Shown here one piece after another: positions 1 to 8,411 of a DNA stretch of 64,000 nucleotides. The stretch comes from Vibrio sp. Y2-5 (GTDB lineage Bacteria; Pseudomonadota; Gammaproteobacteria; Enterobacterales; Vibrionaceae): positions 868,001 to 932,000 of the forward strand of contig NZ_JACVEG010000002.1 in NCBI RefSeq assembly GCF_014596725.1, written 5' to 3'. Position 1 is the first letter of the stretch; each line of letters starts with the position of its first letter. A program made the translations under genes and the position numbers. The notes under the pieces were generated by a model. The model did no database searches, was not told where the DNA came from, and saw only the letters and a program-made list of their open reading frames with translations.

Positions 1-551
1 CGCTTGAATCGATCTATATCAAGCATGAGAACTGAAAAACTCCTGTTAAAAAGGTGGTATTCCTTGAGAGCCTCAGATAAGGAGTGAGTAAATGATCGCC
101 GATTTGCAATACCTGTTAAATCATCTATCTCAGATAGCTCTTTCAGACGTTGTTCTAGCAAATGGCGTTTAGTCACGTTCTTTGCTATCCATACAACAGT
201 GCGTTCCCCATTTTCTATTAGTGGAAGAGGCTTAATAATACCTTCAAACCAAATCTCCTGCGGAGTAGGAACATGTTCAGGCAAATCTATCATGTCTTGT
301 TTGTCGAACTTATAGATTGCTGTTTGGGTTTTGTTAGTCTTCAAAGCAGCCAAAATATAAGAGTGAAACTCTTTTGCCATTTGAGGTGGTGCGACATCGT
401 ACAGTGACAGTCCAATAAAAGGTTTGCAATCAAAACCTGTATCATTGTCATCTCCACCGTATACATCAATATAGATACCAGATTCAGAGAAAATAAACAC
501 ATGGTCAGGCAATGAATCCAACACCGTGAAATATCGGTCTTTCATTTCCAT
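1..551 (-). CDS. PAS-GGDEF diguanylate cyclase, N-terminal part (runs off window)
   Basis: Reading leftward from an ATG at 551, an open frame continues to the window edge and gives about 183 residues, so the C-terminal part is missing here. Residues about 5-125 look like a PAS sensor domain (LDSLPDHVFIFSESG near the start). They are followed by the typical linker and the start of a GGDEF domain, with DLTGIANRRSF and then VLMLDIDRFK close to the edge. The GGDEF signature itself lies outside, so cyclase activity cannot be judged. A second in-frame ATG lies at 545. The family makes c-di-GMP from two GTP, and a PAS input suggests a cytosolic or membrane-proximal signal. It is the first of three c-di-GMP genes in the window. 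Confidence 0.85.
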   Translation of the reverse strand, partial: MEMKDRYFTVLDSLPDHVFIFSESGIYIDVYGGDDNDTGFDCKPFIGLSLYDVAPPQMAKEFHSYILAALKTNKTQTAIYKFDKQDMIDLPEHVPTPQEIWFEGIIKPLPLIENGERTVVWIAKNVTKRHLLEQRLKELSEIDDLTGIANRRSFTHSLSEALKEYHLFNRSFSVLMLDIDRFK

Positions 552-876
552 TTAGTGGCTTCCTTGTATACACCGAGATCTTAGCGTAATAGAACGCGTA
601 GGTATGTCAAATCCACACCGTTAAAAACGGTTCATCGACAATAAATACCTCGAATCAGCTCCAATTGATGAGAATATCAACATAATTATAATGCATAAAA
701 CATTTCATGCGAGCACAGCTATCATGCACAGAAATGTCCAACCTACGCTATCAACATTTATTCTATTTAATGAAGCTGATCCTGAGTATTTCTCATAAAG
801 TTCGCAGACTAACTATCGATATCTCTGTACTCTATACTTTGCTAAACTCCGCCCTTTGATGAGCAAGGTCCCTAAA
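552..876. other. intergenic region between divergent genes
   Basis: About 325 bases between the leftward PAS-GGDEF gene and the rightward VF530 gene. It must hold both promoters. I see short AT-rich stretches and a small ACCGTT/AACGGT hairpin near 617-631, but no gene and no site I can name with confidence. Confidence 0.5.
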
Positions 877-1290
877 ATGATGACTGACGAAGAGAGAATT
901 GAACTGCAACAAAACAATCCACTGCACGGGTTAAAGCTAGAGACTATGTTGCAAGAATTGGTGGATTTTTATGGCTGGGACATTCTATATACAGCCATGC
1001 GTTTTAATTGCTTTAATACCAAGCCTTCGATTGCAAGTAGCGTGAAGTATTTAAAGAAAACCGAATGGGCGAGAGAAAAGTTAGAAAACTTTTACCTTTA
1101 TCGCTTTAAGCGCATGCCACGTGCGAGCGAAGAAGAATTCAATTTACCACCGAGAGCTCGTACTTTCCCCCATGGTCTTGAACCAAAAGAGCCGATGCCG
1201 TTAACCGTTGACTCTATTCTCAACTCGCAAGCGAAAGCTGCATCTGAATTTAAAAAGCGCTCACCTCGCGGACGTCCGACACGTCGCTAG
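877..1290 (+). CDS. VF530-type (DUF2132) DNA-binding protein
   Basis: A 137-residue protein whose N-terminal 75 residues match the VF530 family. It has NPLHGLKLETMLQELVDFYGW followed by a segment ending NCFNTKPSI and SVKYLKKTEWAREKLE. This small helical domain is usually a whole protein of about 75-90 residues and is thought to bind DNA. Here it carries a longer Pro/Arg-rich C-terminal tail ending in GRPTRR, which fits nucleic-acid contact. The frame is open from a TTG at 856 and an ATG at 859, but an AAGG about 8 bases before the ATG at 877 makes that start the best choice. It converges on the DEAD-box helicase gene. Its cellular role is unknown. Confidence 0.75.
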   Translation: MMTDEERIELQQNNPLHGLKLETMLQELVDFYGWDILYTAMRFNCFNTKPSIASSVKYLKKTEWAREKLENFYLYRFKRMPRASEEEFNLPPRARTFPHGLEPKEPMPLTVDSILNSQAKAASEFKKRSPRGRPTRR

Positions 1291-1440
1291 TATACTTCCT
1301 TGGAAAGTAATAGAGTCCTGCTTGACGCAACCAGCATGGCTCTATTGTTCTTTAAATGGCTCAACGGCAACGAGTAACCCAATTGGTTTATCTTCGCCCA
1401 AGAAACTTTCGCAATGAAACTGACTTGTGGTTTACGTTTT

Positions 1441-2691
1441 CTACTGGTTGCGCGTTTTCTTTTTTTTACCCATACCTGCTGGCTTTGCCCGTGGCTTCAT
1501 TGGTAAAAAGTATGCTTCACTTTGATCGTCATTCACTTCAAAGCCCTCGACCTGCTCGCGTTCAAGCTGGAACTTATTTTTCTTTTCTATCACTTTAAAA
1601 TGGTGGTAGTCATCGTAATCGATAAGAGATAGACCCAGACCCACTTCGCCCGCTCGGCCACTACGCCCGATGCGATGCATATAGTCAGCAGGACTACGCG
1701 GAAGATCGAAGTTAATCACCACTGGCAGTTTTTCAATATCAAGACCGCGAGCAGCAATATCAGTCGCAATGAGTACTTGAATCTCACCAGACTTAAAACC
1801 CTCAAGGACACGAGTACGCGCACCTTGTCCTTTATCACCATGGAAAACTTCCGCAGTGATGCCGCGTTTTGACAGTTTTTGGGCTAAGTGGTTACAGGCA
1901 TTTTTAGCATTCACAAAGATTAAAGTTTGTCGCCATTGATGCTGTTTGATTAGGTGGGCGAGTACCGCAGTTTTCTCACCTTTATTCACACTAAACACGC
2001 GCTGTACCAAGGTGCTAGCTTCTGCACTCTGTAACTGAACTTCAACAGGATCGTTCAGTAAGTGCTGAGCCAAAGCTGTGACTTTATCAGGGAAAGTGGC
2101 AGAAAATAGAAGTGTCTGTTTCTTCTCTGGTAGCAAGGCAAGAATCTTATTGAGTTCTTCAGTAAACCCTAAACTCAACATACGGTCGGCCTCATCGAGC
2201 ACGAGCGTTTTTACTTGATCTAACTTAATCGCGTTGCTCGATACTAGATCAAGTAGTCGTCCCGGCGTTGCAACAATGATGTCACTACCACCACGTAGTG
2301 CTAGCATTTGAGTGTTCACTGATACGCCACCAAATACGGCAACCGTTTTGATTTTATCTCTAAGATGATATGAGTAGGATTTAACACTGTATGCTACCTG
2401 CGATGCCAACTCACGAGTAGGAACCAAAATCAAATGAGAAACGAAGTTGCCACGACGATCATTTGATTCACCTTGTTGAAGAATTTTCTGCAGTATCGGC
2501 AGCGAGAAAGCGGCAGTTTTACCTGAGCCTGTATTGGCCCCGCCTATCATATCCCGCCCGGCAAGAACATCAGGGATTGCATGATATTGAATAGGTGTTG
2601 GTTGGTTATATTCTAATGCTTCTAGTCTCTCGACTAAGGTTGGAATCAGGCCAAGATCGGCAAATGTCGCTTGCTGTGTTTTGTCTGTCAT
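1441..2691 (-). CDS. DEAD-box ATP-dependent RNA helicase
   Basis: A 416-residue superfamily 2 RNA helicase with the full motif series: Q motif (QPTPIQYHAIP), motif I (ANTGSGKT, with Asn where Gln is more common), Ia (PTREL), II (DEAD), III (SAT), V (ATDIAARGLD) and VI (HRIGRSGRAG). The C-terminus is short and basic (KKKKTRN), as in RhlE/SrmB-like proteins that unwind RNA duplexes in ribosome assembly or mRNA decay. It starts at an ATG directly before DKTQQATFADLGL and stands alone, converging on the VF530-type gene. The exact paralogue (RhlE-, SrmB- or DbpA-like) cannot be fixed by eye. A second DEAD-box gene lies at 53183. Confidence 0.93.
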   Translation of the reverse strand: MTDKTQQATFADLGLIPTLVERLEALEYNQPTPIQYHAIPDVLAGRDMIGGANTGSGKTAAFSLPILQKILQQGESNDRRGNFVSHLILVPTRELASQVAYSVKSYSYHLRDKIKTVAVFGGVSVNTQMLALRGGSDIIVATPGRLLDLVSSNAIKLDQVKTLVLDEADRMLSLGFTEELNKILALLPEKKQTLLFSATFPDKVTALAQHLLNDPVEVQLQSAEASTLVQRVFSVNKGEKTAVLAHLIKQHQWRQTLIFVNAKNACNHLAQKLSKRGITAEVFHGDKGQGARTRVLEGFKSGEIQVLIATDIAARGLDIEKLPVVINFDLPRSPADYMHRIGRSGRAGEVGLGLSLIDYDDYHHFKVIEKKNKFQLEREQVEGFEVNDDQSEAYFLPMKPRAKPAGMGKKKKTRNQ

Positions 2692-3072
2692 TACGAAGAG
2701 TGGCTCAGTACAGGTTAAAGGCCGTGTATCTTATGCTATTTAACACGAGGGTGTTAGCGATAATAAACCAACTAGATTATGGCTGTCGCAACAGAACGCT
2801 GGTAATCCCTGCCAGAAATAACCTAGCTATTTCTAGTGGCCGATCGCGTAATACCTCTGCGCGGAATCTCCCATTAACACGAGTTGTACAACAAACGACG
2901 TCTGACTCACATCATCCACCTACGCAACTGGGGTTTTAATGAAGCATGGAATAATGCATGAACAGATTTCTTTCTATATCAAAATGCTTGTTTTATATAC
3001 AGGAATCACGATGCTTAGTGACGCACAGGAATATACTACGGCTTGTTTCAGTTAATTTAGAGGAGCCTTAGC
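2692..3072. other. intergenic region between helicase and ridA-like gene
   Basis: About 380 bases between divergent genes. It holds a short AGAAATA/TATTTCT inverted repeat near 2813-2840 and the ribosome binding site AGAGGAG just before 3073. Open frames crossing it have no recognisable protein content. I see no gene. Confidence 0.5.
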
Positions 3073-3447
3073 ATGCGAGGCATTAAGCGTGGCGACGTAA
3101 ATGAAGAATGGGCACATTCAGGCTATGTTGTAGCGGGAGACTTTATGTATCTTGGTTACTGTGTTGGGAATGTTGGAAAAACTGTAGAAGAGCAAATAAA
3201 CGGTGCCTTTGATGATATGGAAAGGAAACTTAAAATGGAGGGAATAACGCTTGACCATGTAGTTAAAATAGACGTGCTGTTTAGGGATGTTTGGAATATT
3301 CCACTACTTGAGAAAGTAATCAAAGCTCGGTTTAAAAATGGTTACCCCGCAAGAAAAACTATCTCAACAGACTTTGCTCATATAGGTGGAAATAACGGGT
3401 TGCATGTGCAAATTGATGGTGTCGCGTATATAGGGAATTGCCTTTGA
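3073..3447 (+). CDS. RidA/YjgF family protein
   Basis: A 124-residue protein of the Rid (YER057c/YjgF/UK114) superfamily. It shows the family layout of an N-terminal strand, the GYCVGNVGKTVEEQ region, EGITLDHVVKIDVLFRD in the middle, and a C-terminal PARKTISTDFA, where an arginine normally contacts the substrate carboxylate. Family members form trimers and hydrolyse reactive enamine/imine intermediates from PLP enzymes; some subgroups lack that activity. The sequence diverges from classic RidA, so it may belong to a Rid2-7 subgroup. An AGAGGAG sequence sits about 7 bases before the ATG. It is followed by a strong terminator and appears monocistronic. Confidence 0.85.
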   Translation: MRGIKRGDVNEEWAHSGYVVAGDFMYLGYCVGNVGKTVEEQINGAFDDMERKLKMEGITLDHVVKIDVLFRDVWNIPLLEKVIKARFKNGYPARKTISTDFAHIGGNNGLHVQIDGVAYIGNCL

Positions 3448-3461
3448 GAGTGTCCATCTTC

Positions 3462-3491
3462 GTTTCAGCCAGCTCTGGCTGAAACATTTTT
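3462..3491 (+). terminator. intrinsic terminator after ridA-like gene
   Basis: A perfect 10-bp stem GTTTCAGCCA / TGGCTGAAAC with a GCTC loop is followed directly by ATTTTTG. It lies 15 bases after the stop codon of the Rid-family gene. Confidence 0.85.
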
Positions 3492-3587
3492 GCCCCAAAC
3501 AGTGTTACGTCAGTTGTTGAACACTAAAATGGTTTCTATTAGTTTCCCTCAATTTATCTAATAACAACTAATTCCAAGAACAAATTT

Positions 3588-3617
3588 TTGTCCCAATAGT
3601 ATCCTTATGTGTCCTTT
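3588..3617 (+). promoter_or_regulatory. direct-repeat operator candidate (TGTCC x2, 21-bp spacing)
   Basis: TGTCC occurs at 3589 and again at 3610, exactly two helical turns apart, in the promoter region of the metallo-hydrolase gene. The second copy sits in TATGTGTCCTTT, a 12-mer found unchanged upstream of the epoxide hydrolase gene (14159-14170). Direct repeats at about 21 bp are typical AraC-family binding sites, and a GlxA/AraC-type regulator is encoded downstream at 4962. That this regulator binds here is inference. Confidence 0.5.
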
Positions 3618-3694
3618 AAGCCACTTTTGAGCGTCTATCCTATTGCATAAAATGACTCCATTACAGCAAAACACAGCAATACTGGAGCACAATT

Positions 3695-4471
3695 ATGAAA
3701 ATCACACAAATTCGCAATGCAACACAAGTCATCGATTATGCAGGTAAAACATTCCTTATTGACCCAATGTTAGCGCCAAAAGGCACTTACCCTGGATTTG
3801 AAGGAACAGCAAATTCACACTTACGCAATCCAACAGTTGAATTGCCTCTGCCTCTTGAAAGCATCATCAATGTGGACGCTGTTCTTCTAACTCATACTCA
3901 CCCAGACCACTGGGATGAAACAGCGGTGAATGCGATACCTAAAGATAAATTGATTTTTGTACAGCACGAAGGTGATGAAACTATTCTTCTATCACAAGGT
4001 TTTACCAACGTTAAAATCTTCTCTGAAGAGACTGAATATCACGGTATTTCATTTACACGTACAGTCTGCCAGCATGGCTCTGATGCAGCATTCCAACATG
4101 ATCAAATGGCTGAAATTTTGGGTGAAGTGACAGGCGTGATTTTATCCCATGCCGATGAAGAAAAGTTATATGTGGTTGGTGATACGATTTGGATTCCAAG
4201 TGTAGAAGAAACCATGAAAAAAGAACAACCAGGTGTCGTTATTCTCAATACAGGTTGGGCGCATGTACTGGGCTTTGGTCCTATTATTATGGGTAAAGAA
4301 GATGTACTCAAAACACACCAAGTGCTACCTAAAGCGAAAATCGTTGCGACTCATATGGGGGCGGTTAACCATGTATTGGTGACTACTCAAGAAATGCGCG
4401 AATACGCAGCTGCAAATATGATTAGCGATTTTGTGTTTGTTCCAGAAGATGGTGAAACAGTAACACTTTAG
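3695..4471 (+). CDS. UlaG-like MBL-fold metal-dependent hydrolase
   Basis: A 258-residue metallo-beta-lactamase-fold protein. The zinc-binding motif HTHPDHWDE is at about residues 68-76. Further metal-ligand candidates are the Asp of VVGDTIW and the His of ATHMGAVNH near the C-terminus. The compact form lacking large insertions resembles the UlaG/YtnP-like subgroup of hydrolases; the substrate cannot be told from sequence. It heads a run with a SnoaL-like gene 24 bases downstream (from its preferred start) and a GlxA-type AraC regulator beyond. The ATG follows a GGAGCAC ribosome binding site. Upstream lies the TGTCC direct repeat shared with the epoxide hydrolase promoter, which suggests control by a GlxA-type activator. 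Confidence 0.85.
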   Translation: MKITQIRNATQVIDYAGKTFLIDPMLAPKGTYPGFEGTANSHLRNPTVELPLPLESIINVDAVLLTHTHPDHWDETAVNAIPKDKLIFVQHEGDETILLSQGFTNVKIFSEETEYHGISFTRTVCQHGSDAAFQHDQMAEILGEVTGVILSHADEEKLYVVGDTIWIPSVEETMKKEQPGVVILNTGWAHVLGFGPIIMGKEDVLKTHQVLPKAKIVATHMGAVNHVLVTTQEMREYAAANMISDFVFVPEDGETVTL

Positions 4472-4495
4472 TTTGATGTTAGGAGTATGCTGGTA

Positions 4496-4897
4496 ATGAC
4501 ATCTGAGACAAATATTGAGCTAGTGAAGTCTTTCTATAGGGCTATAGAGGACAATGATTATGATGCAGTAGCTTCAATGTGCCATGAGCAATTCACTTTC
4601 TACTCACAAGTAGATACACCATTAGATATCAACGGTTTCCTTACTCAGGAAAAGGGAAATATGGACGGTTTTCCTGGCTTTGTTTTCCGTATACATGACA
4701 TCTTCGCTCATGATGATAAAGTAGCTTGTTATATGATATTTGAAGGCGTTCATTCGGCACCTATGCATAATTTGAAGCCAACAGGGAACAAGGTTCGATT
4801 TTCATTGATGATGCAGCTAAAGATTAAAGACGGCAAAATCATCGAAAAACGAGCGCACTTCAATGAGGTTGATATTATGAAGCAACTACAGAGTTAG
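4496..4897 (+). CDS. SnoaL-like / NTF2-superfamily protein
   Basis: A 133-residue protein with the cone-shaped NTF2/SnoaL signature. An N-terminal helix region, VKSFYRAIEDNDYDAVASMC, is followed by beta-strand segments ending in KIKDGKIIEKRAHFNEVD. Members include ester cyclases, isomerases and many proteins of unknown role, so no reaction is assigned. The frame is open from an ATG at 4487, but AGGAG ends only one base before that codon and is well placed for the ATG at 4496, giving the start MTSETNIELV. It follows the metallo-hydrolase closely, probably in one transcript. A hairpin with a T-rich tail separates it from the next gene. Confidence 0.8.
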   Translation: MTSETNIELVKSFYRAIEDNDYDAVASMCHEQFTFYSQVDTPLDINGFLTQEKGNMDGFPGFVFRIHDIFAHDDKVACYMIFEGVHSAPMHNLKPTGNKVRFSLMMQLKIKDGKIIEKRAHFNEVDIMKQLQS

Positions 4898-4908
4898 AGT
4901 TGATAACG

Positions 4909-4950
4909 GCACAGAGTGATTCATTGACATTGCTCTGTGCATTTTACTTT
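4909..4950 (+). terminator. probable intrinsic terminator
   Basis: An 8-bp stem GCACAGAG (4909-4916) / CTCTGTGC (4933-4940) with a 16-base loop is followed by ATTTTACTTT. It sits between the SnoaL-like gene and the GlxA-type regulator, so read-through may only partly couple them. Confidence 0.6.
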
Positions 4951-4961
4951 GGAAACGAACT

Positions 4962-5933
4962 ATGTATCTCAATGAAAACCATAAAATTCCTTCCGTTGCT
5001 GTTGTTGTTTTCAATCGCTTTAGCCCGTTTCATATTTCTGTCCCTAGCATTGTGTTTGGAAGAGATACCCTTAATGAAGCTTTTTTCGAGCTTAAATTTG
5101 TCGCTGGAGAGGAAGGACCGATTTTATCTGATATCGGTATGGAAATTCATACCGAGGCGCAGCTTGATTTCCTAGAGTATTGCGACATCATCGTTGTACC
5201 TTATTGGAGAACAATTGACGAGCGCCCTAATGAAAAGTTGCTCAATGCTCTTTGTCGTGCTCATGCCCGAGGCGCATTGGTTGTCGGTTTATGTCTTGGT
5301 GGTTATGTTCTCGCTTATGCTGGCTTATTAGCGGGGAAACGAGCTGCGACACATTGGGAATTAGAACAGGATTTTAGTCAACGCTTTCCAGAAGTTTCGC
5401 TCGATACGAATGCCTTATATGTTGAAGATAGCGGGGTGATAACCTCAGCAGGTACTGCCGCAGGTATCGATTGCTGTCTGTATGTTTTCCGAAAATACTA
5501 CAGCAGTACGATTGCGAACCGAGTAGCAAGAAGAATGGTTGTGCCTCCATACAGAGATGGTGGGCAAGCTCAGTTTATCGATCAACCTATACCTGTGACG
5601 ACATCTGATTCACGTATCAATGCATTAATGGACAATATCAGGCGTGATATCAATCAAAAATATTCACTGGATGAGCTAGCAGATTCAGTGATGATGTCCC
5701 GCCGAACTTTTACGAGAAAATTTAATAGAGCTACAGGTATGTCATTTGGAGAATGGCTGACGGCTGAGCGACTAAACTTGGCTCAGGATCTACTTGAATC
5801 TACAGATTTGTCTATTGAACAGATTGTTGCAAAAACAGGGTTTAGCTCAGTTCTCATTTTCAGAGATAAATTTAAAGAGCGTTATGAGGTAACCCCTAAC
5901 CGATGGAGGAAAACGTTCCACCAACAGCCTTAG
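4962..5933 (+). CDS. GlxA/FtrA-type transcriptional regulator (DJ-1/PfpI + AraC HTH)
   Basis: A 323-residue regulator. Residues about 10-190 form a DJ-1/PfpI-like glutamine amidotransferase fold with a nucleophile-elbow motif VGLCLGGY, cysteine retained. Residues about 215-320 form an AraC/XylS double helix-turn-helix (LDELADSVMMSRRTFTRKF, then IEQIVAKTGFSS and YEVTPNRWR). GlxA-type proteins usually activate neighbouring catabolic genes, with the amidotransferase fold as ligand sensor. It follows the metallo-hydrolase and SnoaL-like genes on the same strand, its likely targets. A second member is at 13166, next to an epoxide hydrolase with a near-identical promoter repeat. Ligand unknown. Confidence 0.9.
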   Translation: MYLNENHKIPSVAVVVFNRFSPFHISVPSIVFGRDTLNEAFFELKFVAGEEGPILSDIGMEIHTEAQLDFLEYCDIIVVPYWRTIDERPNEKLLNALCRAHARGALVVGLCLGGYVLAYAGLLAGKRAATHWELEQDFSQRFPEVSLDTNALYVEDSGVITSAGTAAGIDCCLYVFRKYYSSTIANRVARRMVVPPYRDGGQAQFIDQPIPVTTSDSRINALMDNIRRDINQKYSLDELADSVMMSRRTFTRKFNRATGMSFGEWLTAERLNLAQDLLESTDLSIEQIVAKTGFSSVLIFRDKFKERYEVTPNRWRKTFHQQP

Positions 5934-6314
5934 AAAAATATTCAGCGTTCCAACTAAGGTTTGCCATACATTTCCTCATGTCAATTCCGATTATTAGGGA
6001 GGTTAGCGTAGCTCATTAATGTCCAAAGGTGTGCTGACGGGGTGTGAAACACGAGAGTGTCCCATAGTGTGCCAGCTTAAGATATGGTACACATTTATTT
6101 TGTCATCATTTGATCTATTTTTCTAACAACTAAATATTTAGTCAGCTTTGTGTTGGATGTTATATCGATACTGTCTTTATTTTGAATTTATTGTTTTGTT
6201 TTTAATCAAATAAAACAATTTGACAAGTGATTGCACTCGGAAATTTTCTTTGCATTTATATGGAATGTATCTGGATAAAAGATACTGTTAGGTTAAACGG
6301 AAGCTTAACAAGGT
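5934..6314. other. intergenic region
   Basis: About 380 bases with no credible gene. TGTCC occurs at 6020 and 6058 (38 bp apart), which may be fortuitous. The rest is AT-rich and leads into the decayed gene at 6315. Confidence 0.4.
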
Positions 6315-6721
6315 ATGAATATTTTTCTGATTATTGCTGGTATTTTAAGTGCGTTAATTGCCATTCTCCATTTAGGCTGTATTTACTATGGCGCGTAACG
6401 GTATCGTTTTTTTGGTGCAGGAGAGTAAATGGCAATACTTTCTGAACAGGTGAGTATATAACCAACTCTGACAACAGCTGGGATTGCATTGGTTCTTTCA
6501 ATTTGGTCAATGTATGCGTTTTCTGCTGTTGGGATTATTTTCAAACTCCCATTAATTCAATTAGCTCTCATACTAATAACGTTAATCTATTTTCTCCGTA
6601 GGATAGTGGGTCTTATTTTATAAGCTCATCTATGGAACGTTCACCAGAATTTTTGGTTTGGAGTTCAGTGATTTGTTTATCTTTTGGTATAGTGCAACTA
6701 ATAGAGTTAAGGGATCAATGA
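6315..6721 (+). pseudogene. decayed small multi-pass membrane protein
   Basis: In one frame from ATG 6315 the sequence reads MNIFLIIAGILSALIAI, then a TAA at 6396. It then continues in the same frame with RYRFFGAGE, another TAA (6435-6437), MAILSEQ, a third TAA, and a long hydrophobic stretch (ALVLSIWSMYAFSAVGIIF and LIQLALILITLIYFLRRIVGL) to a fourth TAA at 6621. The +2 frame then carries SPEFLVWSSVICLSFGIVQ to a TGA at 6719-6721. Joined, these make about 135 residues with four transmembrane segments, like small gamma-proteobacterial membrane proteins I remember as carrying a KWYRFFGAGEKMA segment. Four stops plus a frameshift in an otherwise protein-like sequence indicate a recent pseudogene. 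Confidence 0.75.
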
Positions 6722-6820
6722 TCTAATTGTGAGGCAAGTTTAACTTAACAAAGCCAGAAATCAGCCTAAAGTCATAAGTTACTGATTTGGCGATTTATAT
6801 TTACAAAACTAGAAAAATTA

Positions 6821-6836
6821 AGTGATTCACTTCACG
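6821..6836 (+). promoter_or_regulatory. possible CRP site upstream of the beta-glucoside operon
   Basis: AGTGA-N6-TCACG matches the CRP consensus TGTGA-N6-TCACA at 8 of 10 core positions and has AT-rich flanks. A CATAAT at 6880-6885 could be the -10 of a promoter with this site about 60 bases upstream of the start. CRP control is usual for such operons; this site is inferred from the motif only. Confidence 0.35.
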
Positions 6837-6912
6837 ATTTATATTTTAAGATTGGGCAAGAAAATATTTTTTGTACTATCATAATTGCTGAAAACATATT
6901 TACTCGTATACC

Positions 6913-6988
6913 AGGCGTGTTACTGATACGCAGGCAAGACCTGGATTGAGCAGTTTAATTTTAGACTGCTCAATCCAGGTTTTTTTTT
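6913..6988 (+). promoter_or_regulatory. RAT antiterminator overlapping an intrinsic terminator (bgl leader)
   Basis: Bases 6913-6942 match the ribonucleic antiterminator recognised by BglG/LicT/SacY proteins; the core reads TGTTACTGATACGCAGGCAA. Its 3' end (6939-6942) is also the start of a perfect 15-bp terminator stem, ACCTGGATTGAGCAG (6939-6953) with CTGCTCAATCCAGGT (6966-6980), followed by eight more T. The two structures exclude each other, as in the E. coli bgl and B. subtilis bgl/sac leaders. The operon at 7007 encodes a BglG/LicT-type protein with all four regulatory histidines, so autogenous, substrate-dependent antitermination is a strong prediction. Confidence 0.92.
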
Positions 6989-7006
6989 GCTTAAAATAAA
7001 GGAAAG

Positions 7007-8389
7007 ATGATGAACTACGCGAATGTAACTAAGTCCATCTTGGAGTATGTGGGCGGTAAAGAAAACATATCGAATGCTTTACATTGTTCAACTAGACTCC
7101 GTTTGGAGCTTAAAAACTCTGCTGATGCAGACTTGGAAAAAATAAAGGCTATTCCGGGCGTTATGGGTGCAGTATATAGTGCCGGTCAGTGTCAGATTAT
7201 TATCGGAAACGATGTTGGTATTGTTTTTAAGAAACTCTTATCTTTTATTGGTGGTGAGATTGAAAGTTCAGAAAGTGAACCGAGAAAAATAGATCTTTCA
7301 TTCAAAGGTTTATTTGATAGATTCGCGGCAATGGTTACAGGTATCTTTCAGCCAATTATTCCAGCAATTGCTGCTTCAGGTATGTTAAAAGCATTACTGC
7401 TACTCTCTGTATCTCTAGGTTTAACAAGCAAGACAAGTCAATTTTACTTAGTAATGAGCTTTATTGCTGATGCTGCATTCTATTTTCTTCCTTTACTTCT
7501 TGCTTATTCTTGTTCTCAAAAATTTAAAACAAACCCGTTCGTTTCTGTAGCATTAGCGGGTGTATTAATTCACCCTAAATTAATTGCATTGATGGGTACC
7601 GGAACGCCGATAGATTTTCTTGGCTTCAACATTCCTTCTGTCTCGTACGCATCTTCCGTACTCCCAATAATATTCTCAATATGGTTGATGTCGTACATTG
7701 AACCGCTTGCTGATAAAGCGTCTCCGGGTGCTGTAAAAATATTCATGAAACCATTGCTAGTTCTAGTAATTGTCGCTCCAGTTGCTTTAATTATATTAGG
7801 GCCAATTGGCAACTATATGGGACAAGGTTTATCTAGCGGAGTGTTCTGGGTACAAGGTAAAGTAGGTTGGTTAGCAGTAGCACTATTATCCATTTTTATG
7901 CCACTGATCGTTATGTTTGGTATGCATAAAGTGTTCTACCCAATCATTTTTGCTGCGATGGCATCACCTGGTTATGAAAGCCTTATTCATAGTGCAATGC
8001 TATCCTCAAATATGGCGCAAGGTGCCGGAGCACTAGCTGTATGGTTCTTAACCAAAGATGCTCAACTAAAACAGAATGCTCTTCCATCTGGTATTTCTGC
8101 ATTATTCGGTATCACAGAGCCAGCATTGTATGGTGTCCATTTGAAACTTAAACGTTCACTATTTGGTTGTATGATTGGAGCTGGTTGTGCTGGGGTATAT
8201 GCTGGCATTGTTACATTAAAAGCTTATGCACCAGTTGGACCTGGATTAGCGTCTTTACCTATGTGGATTGGAGAAGGTAACAACTTTTACCATGCTTTAG
8301 TGACGTTAGCTATCTCAGTCGTTGTTACACCAATTGCAGTATACTTTATTGGTGTAGACAGCCCTAAAGAAAGTACTGATAGTTTATAA
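7007..8389 (+). CDS. PTS beta-glucoside-type EIIBC permease
   Basis: A 460-residue sugar-specific enzyme II of the glucose-glucoside family. Residues 1-85 are the IIB domain with the phosphorylated cysteine in ALHCSTRLRL (Cys27, or Cys26 from the second ATG). Residues about 105-450 are the multi-spanning IIC permease with the GITEPALYGV motif. There is no IIA domain, so phosphate must come from another protein, commonly the glucose EIIA (Crr). It would import and phosphorylate an aryl- or alkyl-beta-glucoside. GGAAAG precedes two adjacent ATG codons (7007, 7010). First gene after the RAT leader and paralogous to the next gene. Confidence 0.92.
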   Translation: MMNYANVTKSILEYVGGKENISNALHCSTRLRLELKNSADADLEKIKAIPGVMGAVYSAGQCQIIIGNDVGIVFKKLLSFIGGEIESSESEPRKIDLSFKGLFDRFAAMVTGIFQPIIPAIAASGMLKALLLLSVSLGLTSKTSQFYLVMSFIADAAFYFLPLLLAYSCSQKFKTNPFVSVALAGVLIHPKLIALMGTGTPIDFLGFNIPSVSYASSVLPIIFSIWLMSYIEPLADKASPGAVKIFMKPLLVLVIVAPVALIILGPIGNYMGQGLSSGVFWVQGKVGWLAVALLSIFMPLIVMFGMHKVFYPIIFAAMASPGYESLIHSAMLSSNMAQGAGALAVWFLTKDAQLKQNALPSGISALFGITEPALYGVHLKLKRSLFGCMIGAGCAGVYAGIVTLKAYAPVGPGLASLPMWIGEGNNFYHALVTLAISVVVTPIAVYFIGVDSPKESTDSL

Positions 8390-8411
8390 ATTTTATTCTG
8401 GAATAATTAAT

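Noticed and set aside
1309..1346. Hairpin between the VF530 and helicase genes
   Set aside because: AATAGAGTC/GGCTCTATT arms are imperfect with a long loop and no T tract. Too weak to call a terminator.
2595..2939. 114-residue open frame opposite the helicase start
   Set aside because: It overlaps the helicase coding sequence, has no ribosome binding site and no recognisable protein features. It is a shadow frame.
6020..6062. TGTCC pair downstream of the first GlxA gene
   Set aside because: The two copies are 38 bp apart, not 21, and no gene start follows closely.
6227..6445. 72-residue open frame before the PTS operon
   Set aside because: It is in a different frame from the membrane-protein remnant at 6315 and is rich in rare residue runs. 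The remnant explains the sequence better.
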